Shown here one piece after another: positions 47,281 through 54,860 of a stretch of DNA of 64,000 bases. Numbering within the stretch: position 1 is the stretch's first letter; each line of letters begins with the position of its first letter. Under the pieces are notes generated by a model that saw only the letters and a program-made list of their open reading frames with translations, searched no databases and had not been told where the DNA came from. This DNA comes from Bradyrhizobium genomosp. I (2014). Lineage in GTDB: Bacteria; Pseudomonadota; Alphaproteobacteria; Rhizobiales; Xanthobacteraceae. The translations under genes were made by a program, and so were the position numbers. Where the stretch lies: the NCBI RefSeq assembly GCF_000261685.1, contig NZ_AJQE01000269.1, forward strand, positions 1 to 64,000. The letters run 5' to 3'.

Positions 47281-47569
47281 CGCTTTCGTTTGCACCACAT
47301 CGGAGCTCGTTCGGGTCCGCACCGCGGCCGAGAAAAGGGGCGCGGTATGGACATTGTCGTGACCGGTACAATTGCGAATACATCTCCCAATCGGAGTTTT
47401 GAGATCCGGGGCACCGGGCCGGAAAGACTTCGAATCGGAATCCCCCGATCGGCGATCGGATGCCAGTTCATCTCTAGGAACTTCCAGCATAATAAATCGG
47501 ATGGAAATTTAAATCTATATAATCCTAAAGCCCGGTCCAGCCGCAGGCGCGGGGCGAACGCAACGACCT

Positions 47570-47728
47570 TCAGTTGTTCGGCCTGGCTCTCCAGCCGTAC
47601 TCCTGATGCTGGATCGTCGTAACCATATCGACGTCGTTGCCGGCCGACAGGCGCCAGGCCGCCACCCCGAAGCACAAGGTCAGGGTCAGGGTGAGGGCAA
47701 GCAGAAGCATGGAAAGGAAATGGCTCAC
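47570..47728 (-). CDS. Small membrane protein (GTG start)
   Basis: A 52-aa ORF beginning VSHFLSMLLLALTLTLTLCF with one hydrophobic helix and ending HQEYGWRARPNN. Repeated CTGACC codons make the hydrophobic stretch. The GTG start lacks a strong ribosome site, so confidence is limited. The flanks 47281-47569 and 47729-48295 contain no other gene I can support. Confidence 0.35.
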   Translation of the reverse strand: MSHFLSMLLLALTLTLTLCFGVAAWRLSAGNDVDMVTTIQHQEYGWRARPNN

Positions 47729-48295
47729 GCGTGTGTACCCGCAAGATCCGAAACCACCAGCGAGAGCGAGCACAGAGACGCGATTCGGAAAATGCAGACG
47801 GTCTGACCCATCGACCGTTTTCCCCATCCGGAAACTGGCCAAGGCCGCTCACGATACTGACCGTGATCGGGGCGGGCGCAACGACTGTCCGCCGAGCGGG
47901 CAGGTTGGACGACGACCCGCTATCTGTGAAGGTATTTGGGAGGCTGGGGATGGGAGCAGAGGCGCGCCCCGCGGAGTCCGCTGGGATCTGCGGACGGTAA
48001 AAACAAACCAGGCAAAGTCGACGAGCGCTCGCCCGATGCAGAGATGCTGTCGCTGCCCCAATTGCGGGCCGCTAGACCTGTTGCCGGGTAGGTGGAACTG
48101 AGGTTGGCGTGAGTGCCTTGAAGTCCAGCCTTTGGGACGGCGCCGGCCTGATGCTCGGCGGGCGAGGCACTAGGCCTCGAGCGCCATCATCGAGCCCTGC
48201 TGATCGCGAAGTGTGAAATAGGCCATTTCCACAATCGCGGAACGGGAATATCATGGGGACTTAATTCATGTTGTTAATTATATTGTGAGGGGCCA

Positions 48296-48505
48296 ATGGA
48301 TGCTTATAGTGCGCGTCTCCAGCGGGTGTCTTTGGAAGGCCAAAAGCTGAAAGATATAATGCTGGAGATCCAGCGGCTACGCAGGCTTATCAACCTGGCA
48401 GAGGCTGAAGTAAGAGGCAGACGACAGAACGGCCGCCCCGCAAGAAGGAACAACCTCAGGCTCGTCATAGACACCAGCGTCTCAACAAGCGTCAATTCTC
48501 ACTGA
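48296..48505 (+). CDS. Small coiled-coil protein
   Basis: A 69-aa ORF with GAGGGG six nucleotides before ATG 48296. Residues 5-40 form a heptad-patterned amphipathic helix (LQRVSLEGQKLKDIMLEIQR, LRRLINLAEAEV), followed by a basic Arg/Asn-rich tail. AT-rich sequence with ATGTTGTTAATT lies upstream. Size and pattern suggest a DNA- or protein-binding adaptor; no family recognised. Confidence 0.65.
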   Translation: MDAYSARLQRVSLEGQKLKDIMLEIQRLRRLINLAEAEVRGRRQNGRPARRNNLRLVIDTSVSTSVNSH

Positions 48506-48527
48506 CCTCTTTTCGAGGGGGATTCCG

Positions 48528-48608
48528 ATGAGACTAGCTCTGCCTTATACCGGCCTTGCTGTTTGTCTCGCTGTCGCGGTCTGGCTTACCTTGGTTCACA
48601 TTCTATAG
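48528..48608 (+). CDS. 26-aa membrane microprotein
   Basis: An ORF of 26 codons, MRLALPYTGLAVCLAVAVWL then TLVHIL, is nearly all hydrophobic. GAGGGGG five nucleotides ahead of its ATG is one of the strongest ribosome sites in the accessory region, and it starts 22 nt after the coiled-coil gene. It could be a leader, a membrane regulator or a toxin-like peptide. The gap after it to 48900 holds nothing else. Confidence 0.5.
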   Translation: MRLALPYTGLAVCLAVAVWLTLVHIL

Positions 48609-48900
48609 GGCGATCAAAACAGGTGCTCCGCCAAAAGCCTCTGCGGCGACGAGCCGACAGGCTTGGCCGAGGGGCCGTGACGAGCAACGATGGCGGGGTG
48701 CACGACCATTCGTGGTTCTGCATCAGTGCGTTTCGGCTGTCGCCTCCGGGCTTGCAGCGCTCGAGAATCTGCGGAGCCGGGTGTCAGGGGTCGAGGAGAG
48801 CAAAGCGGCAAGATGCCGGCGGAGCCCGATCCTCCATGAGACGCCTCGTTGGCTATCCATCCGGCAAAGTGCGATCAACGAACCGCTACGCAACGAAGCG

Positions 48901-49125
48901 CTACGCAGTGATGGGCGCGCTCGATCCGGCGGTATTCAGATTGTCTTCGATTGGCGGCAGCGAGGAGTCAGCCGTGCATCGTTCGACATGCCGACGAAGG
49001 GTGTCATTGGCCAAGTGCTCCCAGAACTCAGCCTCGGCGAGAAGCCTCCAGCTTCGATCAGGATAGTGCGCAGAAGTCTGTCGGCACAACAGCGCCATCG
49101 CGCGCAAGCGGCGTACGGTCTCCAT
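48901..49125 (-). CDS. Small helical protein of unknown function
   Basis: A 74-aa ORF METVRRLRAMALLCRQTSAH continuing YPDRSWRLLAEAEFWEHLAN. The WRLLAEAEFWEHLA segment is a pattern I recall from many small Bradyrhizobium proteins. It is predicted all-helical with a less ordered C terminus. No function known. It is convergent with the microprotein gene. Confidence 0.7.
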   Translation of the reverse strand: METVRRLRAMALLCRQTSAHYPDRSWRLLAEAEFWEHLANDTLRRHVERCTADSSLPPIEDNLNTAGSSAPITA

Positions 49126-49197
49126 CCACTCCTCCCATTTATTCTCTCAAGCTTATTTTCCGATTTGCTTGGGAGTAATTATTATTATGTCGAATAA

Positions 49198-49353
49198 TCA
49201 ATTTTTGAGCGGCCCGCTTCGGCGGGCAGGCAGCTTGCGTTTTGTTTTCAGATCGTCCATCGCATGCGCGACTGCCCGGCTCCGTTGCAGCGACGCCTTG
49301 ATAAACGAGATGCGCAGGACCAGAAGGACAAGTCCAGTCCAGGTGGAACACAT
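49198..49353 (-). CDS. Possible small membrane protein
   Basis: A 51-aa ORF, MCSTWTGLVLLVLRISFIKA, with one hydrophobic helix and a strongly basic tail (LKTKRKLPARRSGPLKN). A GCCCGC/GCGGGC hairpin lies in its 3' end. There is no clear ribosome site, so this is tentative. Confidence 0.3.
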   Translation of the reverse strand: MCSTWTGLVLLVLRISFIKASLQRSRAVAHAMDDLKTKRKLPARRSGPLKN

Positions 49354-49700
49354 GATCGGCAGCGGTGTGTCGCCGGCGGTCGTGTGGCTCGGTAGAGCAA
49401 TGGCATCCGGAACGCCGCGCTAGGATTGGATCCGCGTGCGGTAATTCGTCCCGGACCGGGGCCTTCGCGTCCGCGACGCCGAGCCCGATCTCCGTCTTTT
49501 CCTGGAGCTTCGCGCTTCCGCCCTTCGTACTCTCTCTCGAAGCCGTTCCAACTGAGCAAGCAGGCTAACGAGTGCGACTGCTGTGTGACGCAGAACAGCC
49601 AAGCGGCTGCAAACCCCACTACTCACTACGGTACCCCAAACGTCCTTGCTGGATCCGCAACGGGAACCTTGACTTGTGATCACGTGCGAGCGTGACATCT

Positions 49701-49831
49701 AAGAGCGCGATGCGACCAGGATGAATCGTCATCGCGCTTTTGGTTGTTGTTCAAGCATGATCTCCGCGCAAAACGCGCTCCGTGTTTGTCGCGAGGGAAA
49801 ACCGCTGCGCACTTGACCCTGATCATGCTTT
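49701..49831. repeat. Bipartite dispersed repeat (GAGCGCGATG hairpin plus GATCATGC palindrome)
   Basis: Left part: AGCGCGATG/CATCGCGCT hairpin (49704-49738) followed by TTTT, a possible terminator. Right part: CAAGCATGATC ... GATCATGCTTT, an imperfect palindrome related to the one at 18041-18085. I recall this pair as a common Bradyrhizobium intergenic element. The surrounding gap 49354-50111 has no other supported feature. Confidence 0.7.
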
Positions 49832-50111
49832 GACTCGGTAGAATTAGCCGAGGGATCGTCAGACCGTCAGTTCGCTTTACGACAATACGTGGAGATATTT
49901 TCGAACGTCTCTTCGAAGACCTTCTTCAAGACAACCATTTGACGAATGCATGCGGCATGACACGGGTGAGGACTGATAGCTCCATCATCAGGGATCTCGC
50001 GAGGCTGGGCTCACATCGAGCCGGTGCCTGTCGGCAGCAACGCCGCTCCAGCTGAATTCAGCAAGCGTGGTGCCAGAATAAGACGGTCCGCCCCAACCCG
50101 CGCGCTATCAC

Positions 50112-50300
50112 TCAGTTCGGCCGGACGACCGATTCCTCCACCCAGGCCTCGCGAGCGAACCAGTGGTGATTGGCACGACAGTCCGGGCAATGAGTATTGC
50201 CATAAAACACAACGCTCCGCAGGAAAGTCTCACGGTCGGACATGATACCGGTGGGAATCACGCGACCAGTCTGCGGGCATTTGACCATGACCATACCCAA
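50112..50300 (-). CDS. Small zinc-ribbon-like protein
   Basis: A 62-aa protein with MVMVKCPQTGRVIPTGI near the start and HCPDCRANHHWFAREAW later. Three Cys in CP..T and CPDC plus neighbouring His suggest a zinc ribbon. The pattern recurs in rhizobial small proteins. TTG 50300 lies five nucleotides after GGGAGG; ATG 50294 in the same frame is the alternative start. Confidence 0.65.
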   Translation of the reverse strand: MGMVMVKCPQTGRVIPTGIMSDRETFLRSVVFYGNTHCPDCRANHHWFAREAWVEESVVRPN

Positions 50301-50324
50301 ATGAACCTCCCTTGAAAATTTCAT

Positions 50325-50999
50325 TCGTTGTTGAAGCGAAGAGAACCGGCCGGCTGGAGTGCGTCGTCGTCAGTGCGGGTTACTTGGGGGGCATCGCGCA
50401 CTGAGGGTCGATTGGTCGAGCAAAGGGCGGCGTGCTCGCGACGGCGCTTCTCCAACCGGTCGGATCGCTGCCTGAGCGATTCTCTGGATGCTGCCGGACT
50501 TCGGCTCGGCAGCGTGAGTATCGATTATGCGACCGCGCTCGGGAGCTCCTTGGGTGCCATTGAAAGCGGGCCGATCCGAACAGGTGCAGAATTGTGCCTC
50601 GCGACGAAAACGATCGTGCTGCCCATGATGGGCCAATCGGCTAACTCGATCACTGGCTTCGCTCCCCGTTCATCACTAGGTGAATGTTCGTTGTCGAAGG
50701 TAATGTGCAAATTGAATCTGGCGCTGTCAGTCTGGTTTGCGACTCTCGGGCGGTTTTATTTCTTCTCGGTCATTCATCCGGGGCAGTGCAATAAGACGAG
50801 CCGGGCCGCAGCAAGGCCTCGTTCGGTGACCCCGTCCCCGCCATCGCTTCGATGCGTTGTGCCTTCTTGGTATCCGAATGGCCGCATTCGGTTCGAACGC
50901 GAAACGGGTTTTTATTATATGGCGAGGATATAAAATATGTTGTTAATTGCCGGTGATGACGTAAGCTAATTCTTTAGAATTTTTCGGTCGGAGGAGACG
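50325..50999. other. Gene-poor stretch with AT-rich end
   Basis: I find no convincing gene here on either strand; open frames lack ribosome sites and conserved patterns. The last 90 nt are AT-rich (TTTTTATTATATGG, GGATATAAAATATG) and contain ATGTTGTTAATT at 50937-50948, probably the promoter of the next gene. Confidence 0.5.
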
Positions 51000-51242
51000 A
51001 TGTGGGAATCAATTCATAAGCACAACTCCGCCTCGGTTGCACAGCAGTTGGCCCAAATGCGCGCGGAATTAGCGAGCATACTGGAAAAGGAACGCGTTCT
51101 GAGGGAGCGGAGTGCTGATCGAGAAATTTACCGGTATTTACTGGAAGCTCGCCGGCTGGTCGCGCGGCCGAGCTTTCTGGGAGAACAGGTTCTGAAGATC
51201 TCTCCGACTGTAGCAGGCGAGGGCAGTCAACTGGCGGCGTAA
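51000..51242 (+). CDS. Small helical protein
   Basis: An 80-aa ORF with a strong GGAGGAG site before ATG 51000. Residues 10-55 are an uninterrupted charged helix (VAQQLAQMRAELASILEKER, LRERSADREIYRYLLEARRL) of coiled-coil type; the tail is uncharged. No family recognised. Upstream AT-rich sequence shares a 12-nt motif with the region before the coiled-coil gene at 48296. The 433-nt gap after it holds only unsupported frames. Confidence 0.65.
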   Translation: MWESIHKHNSASVAQQLAQMRAELASILEKERVLRERSADREIYRYLLEARRLVARPSFLGEQVLKISPTVAGEGSQLAA

Positions 51243-51675
51243 CAGGGATCTCATTGCCATTCTGAACGGAGGCTGCCGGGGCATCTGCGCCCGCTGATGC
51301 GGATTTGCATCGCTACGGTACGGTGGTCTCGACGGCGTTCCGGTGCGGTTGGTCCCATTCCGGATGCGCGGAGCCATTTCTTCTTTTGCAGGCCGGATCG
51401 TCTTTCTGAACGGGGCCCGCGCCGTTTGGGCGGGGGGCGTGTACGTCCCGACGCCCACCGAGCGTGCCCGCTCATCCATGACCAGTTTCCGGATTATGGC
51501 CATTGGCTCGGCGACTTCGATCTTCGGCATCTTGTCGAGTTGCGCGACCTGGGGAATTCCATCGGGGCCTGGATTGGAAGGAGCTTGCCCCCCATGTCTG
51601 GGGTGGCACCAGCGACGGTCACAGGAGCGTTGGGCCGGCATTTCAGGCAACCGGCGTCTCTGCAGTTGCGCAGAG

Positions 51676-52074
51676 CTAGGAATGCCCTCGACCGCCAGCA
51701 TTCCGCTCGGACGATTCGTCGTTCTCACGAATCCTGAACTCGTCGAGCGTGTGCCCTGATTGGAGCGCAGCAACCAACCAGCGAGGCTGTTTACCACGTC
51801 CCGACCAAGTCTCCGTCGGCTGGAGTGGATTGAAGTATTTGGGCACGACCTTCGGGTATTTGCGACGCGGCGGGTGGCCCGTTCCGGTCTCGGCGGCGCC
51901 GCTTTCAGCTTCGGCGAACTGCTCCGGCTGGTTGAGTTGCGCAAGGCGCTTTTCGAGTTCCCGCTTCTCGGCCGTGATCTTCTCGGCAAGTATCTTCGTC
52001 AACTCCTCGTGGAGGAGCCAAAGTTCTTCAAAATCCATGGCTTCGAGATCTTGCCGATGCAGCATTCTCGTCAC
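51676..52074 (-). CDS. H-NS histone family protein (HvrA-type)
   Basis: A 132-aa nucleoid protein with an N-terminal helical oligomerisation domain (DLEAMDFEELWLLHEELTKI, EKRELEKRLAQL, residues 9-46), a linker, and the C-terminal DNA-binding domain with YPKVVPKYFNP and ETWSGRGKQPRWLVAAL, where the TWSGRGxxP loop enters the AT-rich minor groove. The start is GTG 52074; ATG 52065 is an alternative. It is divergent from the gene at 52266, with an AT-rich gap carrying an inverted repeat. It may silence nearby AT-rich promoters. Confidence 0.9.
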   Translation of the reverse strand: MTRMLHRQDLEAMDFEELWLLHEELTKILAEKITAEKRELEKRLAQLNQPEQFAEAESGAAETGTGHPPRRKYPKVVPKYFNPLQPTETWSGRGKQPRWLVAALQSGHTLDEFRIRENDESSERNAGGRGHS

Positions 52075-52175
52075 CGTTTGCCTGACGCCCGACTCATCGT
52101 CCCGACCTTTCGAGTGTCCCTTGTTCGAGTGGCGAATGAAACGACGGACCGAAGTCAGCGCTTCAATTGACGTGG

Positions 52176-52226
52176 TAATAAATAAACAGTATACTATTTA
52201 ATAATTATTGCGAGGATTATTTATTA
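52176..52226. promoter_or_regulatory. Inverted repeat in the divergent promoter of the H-NS-type gene
   Basis: TAATAAATAA at 52176-52185 and TTATTTATTA at 52217-52226 are exact complements, separated by 31 AT-rich nt. They lie midway between the starts of the minus-strand H-NS-type gene and the plus-strand gene at 52266. A shared operator or autoregulatory site is possible. Confidence 0.4.
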
Positions 52227-52265
52227 ATTAGCCAAACGAAAATGATTGCAGGTAGATAGATCAAA

Positions 52266-52508
52266 ATGGATGTTGTCGATTATCCTCTCAGGCGTCTCGC
52301 GAGTTCGGTCAGCCGGTTTGTCGTTCCGTCTGCTGCATTGGCCGACGTTCGGGCTTTGAAGGAACAAATTGAGCTTCGACGGCGTGCACTCTGCGACATC
52401 GAAGCCATTCGCTTTCAGTTGCTGCGAACGGAAGGGCGCATCACAATAAGCTTCCCCAGGAGAGGGAAAGGCCGCCGGGTACGCTCGTTGAGAGTGCGGC
52501 ATCGGTAG
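52266..52508 (+). CDS. Small basic protein
   Basis: An 80-aa ORF with MDVVDYPLRRLASSVSRFVV, a charged helix (LADVRALKEQIELRRRALCD) and a strongly basic end (FPRRGKGRRVRSLRVRHR). No family recognised. It is divergent from the H-NS-type gene and shares its AT-rich promoter region. The ribosome site is weak. Confidence 0.5.
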   Translation: MDVVDYPLRRLASSVSRFVVPSAALADVRALKEQIELRRRALCDIEAIRFQLLRTEGRITISFPRRGKGRRVRSLRVRHR

Positions 52509-52778
52509 ATTGAACTCACGGCCGCGCAATTCATCTCTTCATTTTTAGAATTATCGCTTGTGTGCGGACGGGTCTGCACGTCTGGCGACGCCATCTCACT
52601 CTCCTGCAGTTAAATGTCGCGGGATAATCTATTTTTTCGTCTTGATCGGCGCCGGTTACTTAGTTAAGTGGAACACGATTTCGGGTCGGTTCCATACATT
52701 TTTTCCGGGAAAACTGACGCTCGGACTTGATAAATCAGCCGAGGAAGTATGATATGGGCGCAATCATAGGATGCTAAC

Positions 52779-53150
52779 ATGACGACTAGGAAGCTTGAAC
52801 TAGAAGCAATGTCCCTTGACGATCTTTGGTCGCTTCACGAGGAAATCAGCGCAATTTTATCAGCCCGGATTAAGGCTGAAAAGCAGGAACTGGAGAAACG
52901 GTTGGCGGTGCTCGGGGGCGGTACGGGCGCTTTGGCCAATTCTTCGACGGGACCGGAGATGTCGCGCACCGGAAAGCCCAGACGCAATTATCCGCGAGTG
53001 CTTCCGAAATACCGGAATCCTCAGACGTCCGAAACCTGGTCGGGTCGGGGAAAGCGGCCACGATGGCTGGTCGCGGCCATAAAGTCTGGCCACAAGATCG
53101 AGGAATTCCGATTGGGCGAAGCAAATTCGAGGGTTCGGCAGCGGGCGTGA
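52779..53150 (+). CDS. H-NS histone family protein (HvrA-type), second copy
   Basis: A 123-aa protein with the N-terminal helical domain ELEAMSLDDLWSLHEEISAI (7-26), EKQELEKRLAVLG, a Ser/Gly linker, and NYPRVLPKYRNPQTSETWSG followed by RGKRPRWLVAAIKSGHKIEE as the DNA-binding domain. AGGAT six nucleotides ahead of ATG 52779 supports the start. It is about half identical by eye to the copy at 51676 and lies directly before the polysaccharide locus, convergent with the sugar transferase gene. Confidence 0.92.
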   Translation: MTTRKLELEAMSLDDLWSLHEEISAILSARIKAEKQELEKRLAVLGGGTGALANSSTGPEMSRTGKPRRNYPRVLPKYRNPQTSETWSGRGKRPRWLVAAIKSGHKIEEFRLGEANSRVRQRA

Positions 53151-53220
53151 TTTGATCCGATTGCGCCGTTCGGTTCACGTGGCTGAGAAGCGACTACCGG
53201 GCCGCCAGGAGTAATGCAAC

Positions 53221-54687
53221 TCAACAGGCATTGCGGCCCCGCAAAACCTCAAGGGGAGTCCGGAGCAGGATCTCGAGATCAAGCCGAAGACTCCAATTGT
53301 CGATGTACCAGAGATCGTACTCCACACGTCTCTCAACCGTGGTCGCCGTCGGCGTTGGTCCTCGGCAGCCATGGATTTGAGCCCATCCTGTCAATCCCGG
53401 TTTCACTCGGCGTCGGAAGGCGTACTTTCGGACGAGCTTGTCGAACTGTCCGTCATGGATCACGGCATGGGGGCGTGGACCTACCAGCGACATGCTCCCG
53501 TCGAGGACATTCAGCAATTGCGGCAACTCGTCGAAGCTCGTTCGCCGCAACCATCTGCCGACCCTGGTGATGCGCGGGTCGAGAGGTGTAGCCTGAACGA
53601 CGACAGGCCCATTCTCGAGCACATGCATTGTTCGAAACTTGCGGATGGAGAATATTCGGCCGTTGAAGCCACATCGCTGTTGCTTGAAAAGAATCGGGCC
53701 GGGGGAATCCAACCTGATTGCGACGGCAGCGATCGCGAGAAATGGTGCGCAGACCGTCAAGGCAAGTCCTGCACCGATGATGTCGAGCGTTCGCTTGCTT
53801 GCGCGCTCGATTGCGGTGAGGGAGCCGGGCTGGATCTCCACGCAAGCGGCACTTCCCAAGCTCCGTGTCGGATGTCGAAGCAGTTCGGAAGCAGCGCCAA
53901 CCGGGATGAACACGATCGGGAATGGTAGTACCCTCAGGTCGGAGATGAAGGCACGAAGGTCGGCCCATCGTTCCGGCTTGGCCTCCAGCACGATTTTGTC
54001 CACTTCGGAATTACGAATGTGCTCAATGACGCGGGAGCTGATCCGTTTTCTGGAACCAGGGTCCGAGCCGACCGCAGGCAAGCCAAAGCGGCCCTTAACG
54101 CAATAGCCGAGCACCGAAAGAGTCTCCGACAGACCAGCATGAGTCGAAGACGGCTGATCGGTGAGCAGGACGAGATTCGTCCGAGCGAACCTTCTGCCAC
54201 TGAAGCATTTTATCAGCAGTGTTCTGGTGACGCACCGTTGCGCAATCAAGGATGCCAGGCCGAGCGCGGCAAACAGGAGGCCGGAACCTCGGAAGAAGTG
54301 TGAATTGTCATTGAGCATTTCCACAGCGGCGGCCAGGACGTGCAACAGGATCCACGTGAGGCAAATGGCGCGAACTTGGCTTCGGAGTACGAGGAGTTCG
54401 GTTGGCCGATACAGTCCCCTGCCTTTGAGAATGTAGACAAAGGATACCGATGCTGCCGCTGCGTAGGCGAATGCCTGGGCTAGGCCGCCTGGTGTCGGGC
54501 TGGCGGCTGACAGAAGCGCCGACAGGAAGCCGGCGAACAGAATGGTCGCGATATCGGCGCAGATCGCTACGATTTCGATCGAGTCGTACCGGACTGGCCA
54601 TTTGCCTTCGTCGGCAATGGATGAGGGTGGGTTGACGAGAGTCAGATCGCTCTCATGGTCGCCGATATGCCGATTGATGAAATTCAT
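53221..54687 (-). CDS. Exopolysaccharide polyprenyl glycosylphosphotransferase
   Basis: The 488-aa membrane enzyme starts repeat-unit synthesis by moving a hexose 1-phosphate onto undecaprenyl phosphate. It has four N-terminal membrane helices, a nucleotide-fold middle, then a fifth hydrophobic segment and the catalytic domain: [55 protein letters not shown] and GPRP near 305-440. This is the WbaP/WcaJ/ExoY family. Sugar specificity (glucose or galactose) is not decidable. An AT-rich gap of 173 nt separates it from the polymerase gene upstream. Confidence 0.94.
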   Translation of the reverse strand: MNFINRHIGDHESDLTLVNPPSSIADEGKWPVRYDSIEIVAICADIATILFAGFLSALLSAASPTPGGLAQAFAYAAAASVSFVYILKGRGLYRPTELLVLRSQVRAICLTWILLHVLAAAVEMLNDNSHFFRGSGLLFAALGLASLIAQRCVTRTLLIKCFSGRRFARTNLVLLTDQPSSTHAGLSETLSVLGYCVKGRFGLPAVGSDPGSRKRISSRVIEHIRNSEVDKIVLEAKPERWADLRAFISDLRVLPFPIVFIPVGAASELLRHPTRSLGSAACVEIQPGSLTAIERASKRTLDIIGAGLALTVCAPFLAIAAVAIRLDSPGPILFKQQRCGFNGRIFSIRKFRTMHVLENGPVVVQATPLDPRITRVGRWLRRTSFDELPQLLNVLDGSMSLVGPRPHAVIHDGQFDKLVRKYAFRRRVKPGLTGWAQIHGCRGPTPTATTVERRVEYDLWYIDNWSLRLDLEILLRTPLEVLRGRNAC

Positions 54688-54860
54688 AGCTGATCTACAG
54701 AGAGCGCAGTCGGTCTGAAATTAATATACCATAAACCAATTCATGTTAATCAAATTAACTCGTGTAAATAAATGAATTTAATTTGCGTCGTTAAAGTGAC
54801 CGCGACATCGGATCGGGGTCGATCTGGACGCGACCGTCGGGCGGCACGCTGCCGTAAAGG

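Noticed and set aside
49420..49698. Minus-strand frame with an LLAQLERLRERVRRAEARSS helix
   Set aside because: The helical stretch is suggestive, but there is no start signal, and the rest is low-complexity Arg/Ser; evidence was insufficient to list it.
51138..51989. A 283-codon minus-strand frame between the small helical protein and the H-NS-type gene
   Set aside because: It overlaps the genes at 51000 and 51676 in other frames, is Arg/Pro-rich throughout and has no ribosome site or motif.
44003..53220. tRNA-Gln as the attachment site of a recent integrative element
   Set aside because: No integrase gene and no second copy of the tRNA 3' end are visible; an old island remains possible but is not shown.
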